Source: Castanea sativa
Taxonomy: Eukaryota; Streptophyta; Magnoliopsida; Fagales; Fagaceae
Assembly: GCF_040712315.1 (NCBI RefSeq)
Contig: NC_134015.1
Location: forward strand, 15,509,095-15,573,094
Direction: 5' to 3'
Length of the DNA stretch: 64,000 bases
Part shown: in pieces, positions 46,627 to 57,683 of the stretch
How positions within the stretch are numbered: position 1 is the first letter of the stretch
Layout of the letters: each line of letters starts with the position of its first letter
Translations under genes and position numbers: made by a program
Notes under the pieces: model-generated
What the model saw: only the letters and a program-made list of their open reading frames with translations
What the model was told of the DNA's origin: nothing
The model's database searches: none

Positions 46627-48449
46627 CCCCCTCTTTTTTGCCAATATGGTACATTGCAGGGCAATTCTGTCAAACTAAAGGCTTACATTCATCTATGTCA
46701 ATTCATGTCTGGTTTCTTAGCCAACCATTTCATCCATCTCTTTCTTTATTCCTTTTTGCTGAACAATCTTTGCAACCATTGTTTATTTTGGTGTGCTAAC
46801 TATTGATTGAAGTTGCCTATGGCCATCTTGTTGCACATTGATGGTGCATTTCTCTTCTCACAAATGAGTCATTTTGGATTACATTCTTTATTTACACGCT
46901 ACTCATACCTACTTCTTTTTTTTTCTTTTTTTTTGATAACCCATACCTACTTCTTTTGAATAAGTAATATGAAGTTTTATTAGAATGCATAGATACCTCA
47001 TGCATACTAGATTACAAAAGGATTCTTGAATGAATTATAATCTAAAATTTAAGAAATCAATAAAGTCTTAAGATGGAGGAGTGGATAAAAGCACTAGACC
47101 ACTACTACAGGGTCCACAAGAAATAAGGCTTGAGTTGTAGAGGTCTGGAATAAGAATGGTAAAATTGATATTTGTATGTATTTACTTTGATGCCCTTTTT
47201 CTATTTAATCATCATGTGTATATTTTTATCAGCCGTTGAGTTTATTTTTATATGTTGTTGTCAGCTACTTTATTATGAAATAAATGCCTAAAAGTTAGTT
47301 GCAATTAGTTCTTTATTATCAGAACTCAAAATTAAGTATTTAGCTTAAATGGAATCCTTTTCTGCTAAATGACTTAATCCATGGTTTTTTTTTTTAATAA
47401 AATGTATTGATTTACTAATTTTTATGTTGTCAAATCAAATCTAGCTGAAATCAAAGAGTGGGATTGGTGCAATGTGGTAACATGTCATATGAATTGGTAT
47501 AATCTATTTGCTCATTTCTTTACCATGGAAGCTTCAATTTACTCTCTTGCTTTTGGTGAAACTCTAATGAAATTTTAGACCCACCTCTATTTACTTATTC
47601 AATTGCTAAACAATATTGGAGCCTCTTAAATTGATTGTGTACCAAAAATCTAGGATGCGATGTGGATCTATTACGTCAATATACAGTCATCTCCCTACGA
47701 CCTATATTAGAGTGTATGCGCTTCACATCTATTGTTTTATTGTAATAATATTGATAATAACTATTTTAAGCATTTTTTGTTTTCTTATGAAATTCCAGTT
47801 CTGATAATTGAATTGAATTGAATTGAATTTATTTTTAGTTTTCTTTTACACTACTATTACAATTTCCAATTCACATATTTATTGCTATTTCTCTATTTCC
47901 TAGTCTTCTTCTACTAGTCTCTTTTGATTCCTTGCACATTTTTTTTATTTCCTAAGGACTATGTTTGTACCTTACATCTTTTTTAGTATCAAACACACTA
48001 TATTCTTTACTTTAATTTGATTCTCTCTCTGTATGTGTCTATCTGTTTGTGCTTGCCACAAGAATTTAAGTAAAGTTTTACAGTTTGTGAGTCTACCAAG
48101 CAAGCTCTCTTATCTTTTGGCTTACTTAAAGTTCATATTATATAATTAAACTTTACTTTTAATAGAAGAAGAATGGTCATGCATTTTTGAGGCAAGTCAT
48201 TTCATGCATTTATCTTTTGATTTTTGACAAGTTAAATTTATTTTAGAGAAAAAAAGTAAAGCCACAAATCGTCAGGGGTCCACAAATCATTCTGTTACTC
48301 CTTTTTGAATCAAGCAAGCGCCTTTAACCATGAGATATGCATTAATCTTTCCACTCAGTTTGGTTGATAATTTTATTTTGCTTTGCCATTTTGTTTTTTA
48401 TTAAAATAAAAAACAACTCAATTCTAATTGTTGGATTTGTTATTGCCAG
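44200..48449. other. CACTA interior, left part: noncoding, intron-like
   Basis: T-rich plus-strand text with several exon-like islands preceded by TTGCAG/TTTCAG (for example after CTCTGCAG at 45620 and TATATTTCAG at 46280, the latter ending in GTAAG), which suggests captured, spliced gene pieces. None could be identified. A 74-base (TA)n tract lies at 46551-46624. Confidence 0.4.
46551..46624. repeat. (TA)n microsatellite
   Basis: About 37 uninterrupted TA units. Confidence 0.95.
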
Positions 48450-48537
48450 ATTAAACATTTAGTGGCTGCTGCAATAGTATTGAAGGGTCTTGGAGTTCTT
48501 CTTTTCATCTTTGGCATCTCCCTTGGAGCAAAGCAAG
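48450..48537 (+). pseudogene. Captured exon of an HR-like lesion-inducing protein gene
   Basis: Between an acceptor (TATTGCCAG) and a donor (GGTAGCAA) an 88-base exon encodes IKHLVAAAIVLKGLGVLLFI plus FGISLGAKQ. This matches the conserved second membrane segment (VVAAIIVLKGLGGLLFV-like) of plant HR-like lesion-inducing proteins, small membrane proteins of unknown biochemistry linked to cell death. The usual GAYLL that follows is GAKQ here, and no other exon of the family was recognised nearby, so it is a fragment inside the CACTA element. Confidence 0.65.
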
Positions 48538-48539
48538 GT

Positions 48540-51500
48540 AGCAACTAGTACGTTAACCTCTCATTCTCTAACTACGTATGATTAAATTATTAAATAACTC
48601 ATGTCTACTTGTGGAACAAATGCAAACTAGAAAAAATATTGGAGCTTATCTTTTGGTTTGTATATCTTTGCACACCTCTCCCTATTTTAGTTTATATTTT
48701 GTTCATTCAGTGTGCTTAGTATATCTTTGCACATCTTCTCCTTTACATGATTTTGGACGTGAAGTCACCTAATTTACGTCTTTTAAGTTATCTTAGTAGT
48801 CTATAATTTAGACTTAGATTTTGCAGGATTAGCAGCTTGCTCTAAGTTTGAGTTCCTCTTTCCGTGAGCAAACCAATGAATTGCTAAAGGGTGAGTAAAA
48901 TTTGCTTCATAATACCTTACTAGTCTATAATTATATGTTAAAAATTCTGCTGTGGTGGATTGTTGGTTTGGAGCAAGCGGGTGGCTTACATGGTGATATA
49001 AGGTGGTCTACTTATCATTATTGGGAGTGTTGATTGTCTTGTGAATGTTGTGATATTATTGTTCAACTATGTGTGAATTTATTTTATCAACTGTTAGTAA
49101 ATTCAAATATTCTGCTGTGGTGGGTTGTTGATTTGGAGCAAGCGGGTGGCTTGCGTGGAGATAAAAGGTGGTGTATTTTATATTAGGAGTGTTGATTATG
49201 TTGTTCCTATTGTGCTATAATTATTGGTGATGAACTTGGTCATTCTCACTGGAATTTCTTTAATAATTCCATCTTTTATATGATCATTTAAGTTTACTTT
49301 TTATCTATTGTTGGTTGAGTAATACTCATGCATTGGTGTATTCAGTGATTAGGCCTAGGCAGATCAAGTATGGATCTAACTTGACTTAAACTTATATTTT
49401 TTTAGTTTCATGAACACTAGGTTCCTAGGTGATTAGAGTGGTCTAGCATTTTTTAAGCTTTTTCAACATCAGCTATAGAGTCAAATTCAAGGCATTCTTG
49501 ATTATTACCCATGATTAAGTTCAGATTCATCATCGATAAGTATATGTATGGTTTGATTTTGTCTATTCATCAAAATTCTTGTTCTTTGTCTGTAAATCTA
49601 ATTTCACTAACTTGGCACTTCCTACCATGGTGCCCTGAACCAATTAGGACATTATATTAAACTAAGAGACCGTAATGGTAGTAATGGAGGGTTAAATCTT
49701 AACTAGTATGAATCATTACACTAAGATTATTACTTATATATATATATATATATATATAAAAGCAAGGGAACTAGTGATCATAGATTAGATTAAACCTAAA
49801 AACTAGGCTTTAATTGATATGCACAATTGACTACATATATTTATAAGTAAGTGAATAGCTAATTGTATTATGATTATATACTAAGTAAGTACAAAGCAAT
49901 ATATGTGGCTATTAGGTGGTTAAGTTATTAGATACATAATTGTTGGTGTTTTAATTGAGTACTTAAGGTGTAATATACCATTGGTGTATTAAGTGTGGAT
50001 TTAAATCTAAGCCAATCAAGGAGATCAAGGATTGATGTGGTTTAATAAAGGAAATTGTGAATGTGTAAGTCTATATATATAGTGTTTTAAGAAGTTTTGA
50101 AACTGTGTTGGTGACTTTTTACGTTTAGGGGGTATATTTTGGTCATTCTTTTTGCCGCGCTATTTTATATATATATATATATATGTATGTATAAAATCAC
50201 ATTTTATGTGGTTGTAATTTGATTAAAAACATAAAATTTATTAAATATATAAAATAGTTCTTCTATTTGAATTCAAAATGAAATTTGTTATTTGACATTT
50301 ATGACCCTATTTCTAAATGAAGTTACCTTTCATTAATGAAGGTATTTTTGAACCACATAAAAATTACCTTTCATGACTCAACATTGTCGTTTTGGTTTTT
50401 TTCTTCACCCTTTCATTTTAATGGAATTTAACTGTGAAGAGTTTTTTATTTTATTTGCATTATTATCTATTGTAAAAAAAATGTTGGCTTCCTTAAGCAT
50501 ATGTCATTTAAAACTTGACACAACTTGGGGTTGTAGTAATTAAGGTGCTTTGGGTGTAATTCTGTGTCTAGGAGTCAAATTTGTTAAGGATGCAATGTGG
50601 ACCCAGTCTTTAGTAGATTGATCACAGGTCCTGCGAAAAGTGTCTTTTTTCATAGTCAGCTACATGTATGCTATATAACCATTAATTTTTGGCCCACTAA
50701 AATCCTATTATGAACTCATGAATTGCTTGCATTTTCTTTTTGAAAGTGGGGGTTTGTGTCTGAATTAGATATAGTGCTAAAAAAGAAAATTTACGAGTTG
50801 GAAATGTTCATGAATATGTGGAGCCTTAGAGTTGGATTAATCATGTTTTTTTTTCCCTAATGTTTTCTTGGATTCCACATAATTGCTAGCCTTCCTATAT
50901 GTACAACTTTGACTATGGATGTAATTGTTCTACTGTCTAATTTTTTTTTTTTTTTGTAATACAATAGTTTTTGTGGAAATTAGTGAAAATGCTGGTTATG
51001 TGTTCTTTTTATTTTTTTCACTTTTCAACTACTTAGGCACAAACTCAATTGATGTTGTTGGGCAGGAGAACAAAATTGAATCAACCTTTTTACATATTCA
51101 AATGAAGTATTGCCCTCAGTAAAGCATTTAATTTTATTTTCAATCCCAATTCTTTCCATAGAATCACACTTTCATGAAATATAGTCATTTAATTATTCTA
51201 CTATTATTCAGTTGTCAATCATCACTATTGAAGTGCATAATTGATCTAAAGTTTATCTTGAGTTTGTTTGGATGAGTTTAGTTTTACAAAATAAGTAGTG
51301 TAAAAGTAAGTATAACTGTAACTAGGAAAAGTGACACTTTAAAAGTTGTACATAAGTTGGCTGTGAACATAGCATTACGGTTTGATTTTGCTATTGGTAT
51401 GTTTTCTTCTCATTTTCTTCTTGATTTTGTTTCTTCTTGATTTTGTGCTATGAGTTTATGATGAATTATGCATGAAGTAGGCTATATCTTTTATAAATTT

Positions 51501-52000
51501 CATAGGTGAACATGAAGTAGTATATTATTTTTATAATGAAGAGTGTTTCTTGTTTATTAGTTGATTAAGATTGTTGTTGAGATGTATCTAGTAGCATTCT
51601 GTTCATGTTTATTTTTCGTTGGTATTAGTATATTTGAAAGCGATACCATTTTATCTTTTCCCTGTTGTTTTTTTGGATGTATCATGTAAAGTACTAGTTG
51701 AAAGTATAATTGTCATCCTAATGTATTTTGTAATATTCATTAAACGCATTGTTATAATCAGTATTGTAGATCATGGACAACGAGCTTAGTTAAATCATTA
51801 GATTATTGTGGTATTGTGTTTGCTATTGTAAATAATTATAAGTAAATATATTTAGTTTGTTGGTTTAATGTGGTATTGTATTTGCTATTGGAAAATATAA
51901 ATTGTGGTTCATTACAGGTGTTATAAAATATGTATTGGAAAAAATGTATTGTAGGTACATTTCAGGTGCTATAAAATTTAATTTAATTTTTTTTTGTTAA
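48540..52000. other. CACTA interior, right part: noncoding with a direct repeat
   Basis: Holds a direct duplication of about 120 bp (48944-49063 and 49109-49227), an exon-like island after TTTTGCAG at 48826 ending in GGGTGAGTAA, and (TA)n tracts at 49736 and 50167. No long frame on either strand. Confidence 0.45.
48944..49227. repeat. Direct repeat pair of about 120 bp
   Basis: Both copies contain TTCTGCTGTGGTGG, TTTGGAGCAAGCGGGTGGCT and GGAGTGTTGATT in the same order, 165 bp apart start to start. Confidence 0.85.
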
Positions 52001-52004
52001 AAAG

Positions 52005-52340
52005 ACCCTATTGTAGCGCTTTGAAAAGCACTGCAATAGGGTCTTTTTAATTATATTCATTGAAGACCTATACTAGCGTTTTTGAGAACGCTGGAATAGG
52101 TTCATCCTATGCCAGCGCTTTCAAAAGCGCTGGTATAAGTCTTTTAAATTTTATTCATTCAAGACCTATATCAGCGCTTTTGAAAGCGCTGGCATAGGCA
52201 GAACCTATTCCAACGTTCTCAAAAGCGCTAGTATAGGTCTTGAATGAAAATAATTTAAAAGGCCTATACCAGCGCTTTAAAAGGCCTATACCAGTGCTTT
52301 TTGGGGGTATCCCAGCGGTTTTGAAACGCTGGGATAGCCC
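52005..52340. repeat. Right subterminal palindromes of the CACTA element
   Basis: At least five CTATACCAGCGCTTT/AAAGCGCTGGTATAG-type hairpins on short spacing, with TTTTAAATTATATTCATT-like spacers. They mirror those of the left end but are not the 100-bp unit. Confidence 0.85.
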
Positions 52341-52364
52341 CATTTTTTTGTATTGAACCTAACA

Positions 52365-53020
52365 AACACACATGCTCACCTGTATTTATCCTTGAGGTTA
52401 TTACTTGAACAAAATATTAAACATTGATAAAATTAAAAAATAAACATAAATTTGTTAACACGTAACATGGCAAGGATTACCATTGGACTTGACATAAACA
52501 CAGTATTTTGCAGCCTTTCTATAGTTTAAAGTAAAAATAAAGATGTTTAGGAAACCACAAAGTTACTACGTAAGAATGTCAAGTGAATTGCCATCAAATA
52601 TAACAAAATTAGAGCATTCATATTACTCTATATATAGTAAAAAAAATGCGTAAATTAAATTTACATAGTTTTGTTTAAAATTGACTCACAAGTCTGTATA
52701 TAATTGTTTAAATTTACAAGTTTGTTATAGTAACCATGTAAATTTACACTGACACGATTCATTTTGAATTTAGTTGTTTATTCTTTTTTTATGTATCTTG
52801 AAAATGAAGAAAGAGAGTGGATAGTGTTTGCTGTGTGTAAAGAAAGAAACAATTTTAAAAATCAAGAAATATTGATATTTTAATTAAATGTAATAGGGCA
52901 TTTTGAAAAGTAAATATGTAAAATAGAAAAATTAAGTTCTTATATTAAAGTGCTTCCATATGAAGAACGAATGATGGTCACAGCGGTTCTATTTTTTCTC
53001 GGTCATCGGGTCCCCACAAA
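52365..53020. other. Spacer upstream of SPH copy 2
   Basis: AT-rich. AGAGCATTCATATTAC at 52611 resembles the ends of the Harbinger-like elements, but a paired right end was not found. Otherwise unassigned. Confidence 0.35.
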
Positions 53021-53089
53021 AGTAATATTTAATAGGAGAATCACAAACATAAGACCCATGTCAAACCTTAGTTATCTCCATCAAACATC

Positions 53090-53492
53090 ATGAGTCCATT
53101 CATTAGATTAGCATCCAATACTACTCTTGCTAATAACTGCATGCGAAGCAGATTTTCTATTGCCTAGAGTATATATGAAAGTCTCTAATGATTTAGAAAA
53201 TGGTTTGGTCTTGACCATCCATTGTAAGTCCAAGAATGACGATCTTGGAGTCCATGCACTCCCTAAAGGTGGCACATTTGAATTTTTTAATTTCAAACCT
53301 AACTTTTACGCCACTACACAATTCTATTGTAGTACGGATTGGAATGGCGCATTGCACTATTTTGATATTTACATCTATAGAATAGACCTGGACCGATGCA
53401 AAACCATTTGCTGGTGGAGTGTAAAAGAGGGAGGACCTTGTCTCTATAATCTTGATAGTGGCAAATATGATATTTGTTCTCCATGGAATTAA
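53090..53492 (+). pseudogene. S-protein homologue (SPH), copy 2, frameshift in signal peptide
   Basis: The ATG at 53090 starts MSPFIRLA as in copy 3, but an extra T at 53114 shifts the frame; the mature protein continues in the shifted frame from about 53115 (PILLLLITACEADF) to TAA at 53490-53492. The mature region is complete and has all family landmarks: VYMKVSNDLENGL, HCKSKNDDLGVH, FEFFNFKPNFYATTQFYC, WNGALHYFDIYI, CWWSVKEGGPC and CSPWN. Translation from the ATG would stop after about 25 codons. The extra base is not in a homopolymer, so a sequencing slip is less likely. The sequence aligned to copy 3's TATA box has also lost its TATATA core (TAATATTTAATAGG). Confidence 0.85.
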
Positions 53493-53723
53493 TTCCTAGA
53501 ACAATCACCATCCCTAGTCAAATTCTTGTTGTTGGAGTAATGAGAAAATTCACATTATGAACTTGAAGAAATTTGTAAGAGTTTTTTTTTTTTTTTAATG
53601 TTATTGGTATCATTTTTCATTTCTTATATATGTAAAAGTATCATGGCAATGTTTTTAATATTTTGGTTTCTTCATTTGCTTGAGTTATAAGGGGAATTTG
53701 CTTTGATTTAATAATCTTTTATC

Positions 53724-53885
53724 GTGGGTTTTAGTTAGCTCAACTGGTAAAGTCTTTGATGATTGAATAAGAGATCTGGGGTTCAATCCCCACCTATACC
53801 AAAAACTGATTGGTATCTTAGACTGATAATAAAGAGTTATCATTAGGAACGGACGTTATAAGTTGAAACTCTTTCAAAAAAAAAA
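53724..53885 (+). mobile_element. tRNA-derived SINE, copy 1
   Basis: Pol III A box TAGCTCAACTGG (53736-53747) and B box GGTTCAATCCC (53780-53790) are followed by a tRNA-unrelated body (ATTGGTATCTTAGACTG, GAACGGACGTTATAAGTTG) and an A-rich tail at 53874. Confidence 0.8.
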
Positions 53886-54751
53886 TTTATCCTTATTACA
53901 TAATTAACAAGGTGAGACTAAGGGTGTATTTGTTTGGAGGTGAAATAGGGTGGATGGAAAACTTCGGAGAGAAAATGGGAAAGAAAACATTTTTGGAATG
54001 TGTTTGATTGAGTGAAAAGGAAGGATAATAAATAGTAGGGCTCATGTGTTTTCTCCCCGAACCCACCAAAAAGATTTCTCCCCAAAATGGAGAGAAAATT
54101 GAAGGGAGAAATTGGGCATTATTTTTTGACGTAAATGCCCATGTGCAATCACACATGGGCTTTATCCACATTGCTTTTCTTCACACTTTTTCTTTTTTTT
54201 TCCTCCTGGATGTTGCCTGCCTCCTCCTCTTCTTTTTCTTCTTCTTCTTCTTCTTCTTTTTTTGATTTATTGGGCAGGCTTGTCTAGTATTCTTCTTTTT
54301 TTTTTCTTTTTTTGTTTAGATGTGATTTTTTTTATGCACATGATTTTTATTTTTTAATAAATTTAGGTGATTGATTTTTTTTTTTTTTTTGGTTTTAATT
54401 GAGTATCATTTTTTAACAAGAATATATGCGTAAATTTATACAAACTCACTTTTTCCATCCCTTCATTTTTTCACTCCCAACCAAACAAAAAAAAGGGAAA
54501 TTAAAATCTTTTCTATTCTCCCACTTTTTTATCATCTCACCATTTTCCTTTCACTTTTTCACTCCTCCAACCAAACGGACTCAAAGAGTTATCAGTATGG
54601 ATCATATATATGTTGTGCAAATTGCCATTCGAGTACTTAATATCTCATTATGTGAAAATAGACAGGTTGGCACGCATGATAACTGCTATCCCTTTTATCC
54701 TCTTTAATCATATTCTTAATTCCACATTCCAAACACTTTGCCAAAAAAATA
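53886..54751. other. Spacer with poly(T) and CTT repeats
   Basis: T-rich low-complexity sequence (54190-54400), including (CTT)n at 54225-54260. The flanks of this block (GGTGAAATAGGGTGGATGG at 53939 and inverse TCCATCCCTTC/CAACCAAAC near 54455-54580) look like the paired ends of another inverted-repeat element. No gene. Confidence 0.35.
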
Positions 54752-54962
54752 AGGTTTATTACATTTTCCCCCCTTAAATTTTGCACCATTCATAATGTCC
54801 TCTTACACTACAAAATCGATTAGTGTCCCCCCTCAACCATTAGACATAAGCAAATATCTTCATGCAGTCTTTGCTGTTAAGATCCAACAAAATCTTTTGA
54901 TTTCTATATATTCCATACCGAAAATACCCTCCCTCTAGTTGGGGGTGATTGTAAATGGCGCA
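54752..54962. mobile_element. Small inverted-repeat element, copy A
   Basis: Ends TTACATTTTCCCCCC and GGGGGTGATTGTAAATG are inverse of each other. A related copy lies in inverse orientation at 60822-61050, sharing CCTCAACCATTRGAMATAAG and CCATTCA.AAT blocks. Noncoding. Confidence 0.5.
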
Positions 54963-55543
54963 ATATTTCCAAATCATTTCAGTCTAAGAACTCACAAGAT
55001 GCATTTTGTTTGTATATATCACAACTAAAAAACCTTTTTCCAAAATTCTCATCTATGAGTGTTTTCCATGAAGCCCGAGACAGACTATAGCATATACTAT
55101 TTTTACATTATACATGATTATACTTTTTTTTGGGGGGAGGCTTTTGTTTCAGATTGTGTCTCAATCGCTTAACCCACTTGTTATGGTAGTTTGATTCCAA
55201 GATTTTGGAATATTGGGCTTTAAGATTTAGATTTTTCACAGTTAGTTTATAATCAGCATGACAAATGTTTGTGAAAATGCCCACCCAAGTCATAGTAGTA
55301 TAATGGTGCACAAAAATGGATTCTCAAGAAATTTGTTTAGTTAATTACAAAAGTATAATGGTGTAGAATAGTTTGATTTTTAATTAGGTGTGAAAATGTC
55401 GAACTAGAGTAACAGTAGTATAAGCCAACAAAAAGATTGTTATTTTCTCTCTCAGAATCCATTGAAAATAGTGCTCATGGTGAGAAATTTGGAAGAATAT
55501 TTTTTGTTCTTCTAAATGTTTTTGGTAAACTGCAATATATTAA

Positions 55544-55850
55544 TCAAACTGAAACAACTACAAAATGGGCATCTTTCTTACAGACAGTAGCCAAACTGGC
55601 TGGAAGATTTCCCGAAACAAAACAAAAGGAACCAGAGGAAGCCAAAGCATATTTTGCTGCCTCATGAGCAGCAACATTTCCACTTCTGTTAACCCAAAGA
55701 AACAAACAGGACAAGAAAGATTTTGCAACCAAACAGATGTTGAAAACAAGGGTAGAGATAGGCCACAGGGGACTGTCCGACTGATCAAGGATGGCATCAA
55801 TGCTAAGTTTAGAGTCGCTTTCCACAATAATATACCTCCATAGTAAATGT
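55544..55850 (-). pseudogene. LINE-type RNase H domain fragment
   Basis: The minus-strand frame has the C-terminal part of a plant RVT_3 RNase H: ESDSKLSIDAIL, LFLWVNRSGNVAAHEAAKYA (the His loop) and a stop after VCKKDAHFVVVSV. The N-terminal catalytic Asp part is absent. It could derive from a LINE or from the host RNase-H-like family; no poly(A) tail was seen next to it. Confidence 0.65.
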
Positions 55851-56240
55851 TAGGTTCTATACTTGTAGACTTTAGTTGGCAAACACTTAAATACAAACTT
55901 GTCTAGATATAACTCATAGAGTCTATAGAATTGATTAGACAATACTCAAGAAGCTAGTATTCAGTGTGCAAGAACAAGAAAGAAGGTGATTCAAGGATAT
56001 GCATATTTAATAGTTTCGACCAATCGAAACATAACTTCAAGTCTTCGACCGATTGAAAGTCGCATACCAGAATCGGTTCTTCAGCCACCAGCCCACCAGA
56101 TGTCTAAGGTTTCAGACCTACTTCACTAAGTATATAAGGTAATTCTAAGGCACGTTTTCAGAGACTTTTTAGCTGCTCAATTTGAGATATCAAGGTTTAT
56201 ACTTACTGCTCTTTCAAAGTCATTATTGGTGACCACTAAC
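55849..56240. mobile_element. LTR-like fragment starting TGTTAGG
   Basis: Starts TGTTAGGTTCTATACTTG and contains GTTGGCAAACAC, CGACCAATCGAAAC and a TATATAAGG box near 56132, the layout of the TGTTAGG LTRs elsewhere in the window. No end or target duplication found. Confidence 0.45.
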
Positions 56241-57683
56241 ACACTCATTGAACCAATGGTTTCATGTTTATGATTGTTTATTTGTCAAAAATACATCAAA
56301 AAGTTTATGGCATCGCTTCTCAAAAATTTGAGTTGTATTTGATCAAAAGTATGAAAAATGGAATCCAAATAAAAAGCTTTCAATCATATGTAAACACATT
56401 GGTGAGGGTCATATATTTTCACTTCTACAAGTGAGACAGGTCACTTGTCTTCGTACTAGTTGTGTATGACTTGATTGAATTGATCATTGAAACTTCATAC
56501 TAGACTATGGACTAGTTCATACTTGATCCACACACACTTCACACAAGTCTAATGTTCAATGAATGCTTATTCCATTTGTGTGATTGTACATGTTCAAATG
56601 TGATGTGTATACTTAATTGCATGTTGATCAAACCCAAAATGTCTATTTCATTTTCTTTCAAAAAACTCTTACAGAGGCATTTTTGCGAGTAACTCGTGAC
56701 TAAACTCTTCCCGTGAAAATGAGGATGGTAAATTTCAATATACACTGAATTTCAAACAGAGAGTTTCGCGACTAGCTCGCAAGTAAAAGCTACCCGTGAA
56801 AACTGTTATGTGCTTTAGTGGCCATTTCACGAGTAAACTTCGCGAGAAGCTTACCTGCGAAAAGCACAAATATGTAGTTTTTAAAGCCAAACAGTGATAG
56901 TTTTCAAACCTATTCATTTTGCCTCCTCCGTGCCTCTCTCAATCCAAAACACATTTTCTCTCAAAAACTCACCCAAAACTCAAGATCAATCCCTCCTAAG
57001 ACTCATCTAAGGTATGTTTCAACACTTTTTCACTATTATTTCCTTAGATTAAGTCTTAGATTCTAGGATTTCTAGGGTTGGATTATTTTTGAAAATGTTG
57101 GGAAAAACTTATTTTTCTTGCAAGTCTTTCTAATTTTCTTATTTGGGCTGTGTCCCATTGTGTTTGTTTGTGTTTGTGTTTGTGTTGGCCCCAAGTGGCA
57201 TTTTAACATGTATTTAGGTAAGATTTTAACATGTTCATGCATTTTTTAACATAGTTGTATGCACACACTGTGTTTGATTAAATGCCCAAATGGCATTTTG
57301 TTGTTGTTTTGGACTCCGATGAGTACCAAAATTTGGGGTTTACTATGTTTTTACATTCTTAACATGTTTAAAACATTGGTTGTGTGTTTTACACACTTTT
57401 CCCCATGGATGCTTTATCAAGCTTTGTTCATGCATCACACATGTACACCACATGCACACTTGATGCACACACTTGATCACTTGACATGTTTTGCACTTCA
57501 CTAATGCTAGATAAGTCTAATTACATGTTTAGCACTTGAAACATGGTCTTGTCACATTAGGTCTTGTGTTTTTATGTTCTTTTTAGAACTTTGGTTTGTT
57601 TTATGGACTAACTTAGATCTAATCAAGTTTATTTCGTTGTTCGCATTTTTTGTTGTCTGTTTGTGTGGTTGTTCTTTCTGCAG
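56241..57683 (+). mobile_element. Leader of the plus-strand LTR element, with probable intron
   Basis: Carries clustered CGCGAGAAGCTTACC-type motifs (56675-56865) like those in the 3' LTR, then a pyrimidine-rich 5' UTR. CTAAGGTATGTTT at 57008 is a good donor and TTCTTTCTGCAG at 57672-57683 a good acceptor just before the ORF ATG, so the transcript is probably spliced. No PBS or 5' LTR identified. Confidence 0.5.

Larger units (their letters stand above)
43413..52355. mobile_element. Non-autonomous CACTA (En/Spm-type) element, 8943 bp, carrying gene fragments
   Basis: Left terminus CACTACAAAAAAATCG; right terminus inverse of CAATACAAAAAAATGG, one base off the CACTA consensus. Both ends continue with CTATCCCAGCG and are packed with palindromes of CCAGCGCTTTT.GAAGCGCTGG type (43440-44195 and 52005-52340). 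No transposase-like frame was found in the interior, but an exon of a host gene is present (48450-48537). No 3-bp target duplication is left, probably because the right end has lost bases. Confidence 0.85.
42493..52364 (-). mobile_element. 5' LTR of minus-strand element, split by the CACTA element
   Basis: LTR sequence occupies 42493-43412 and resumes at 52356-52364 (AACCTAACA). Its paralogue at 18650-19497 has the same text uninterrupted (CTTAG directly followed by AACCTAACA), so the intervening 8943 bp is an insertion. Both LTRs share ACCGGTAAAAAAC, TCCTCAAGGTAAA and CGATCGATCGAG blocks. Confidence 0.85.

Noticed and set aside
46546..46806. 86-codon frame with Tyr-Ile repeats
   Set aside because: It is a translation of a (TA)n microsatellite.
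53730..53800. tRNA gene
   Set aside because: A and B boxes are present, but there is no cloverleaf with a paired acceptor stem; the flanks show a SINE.
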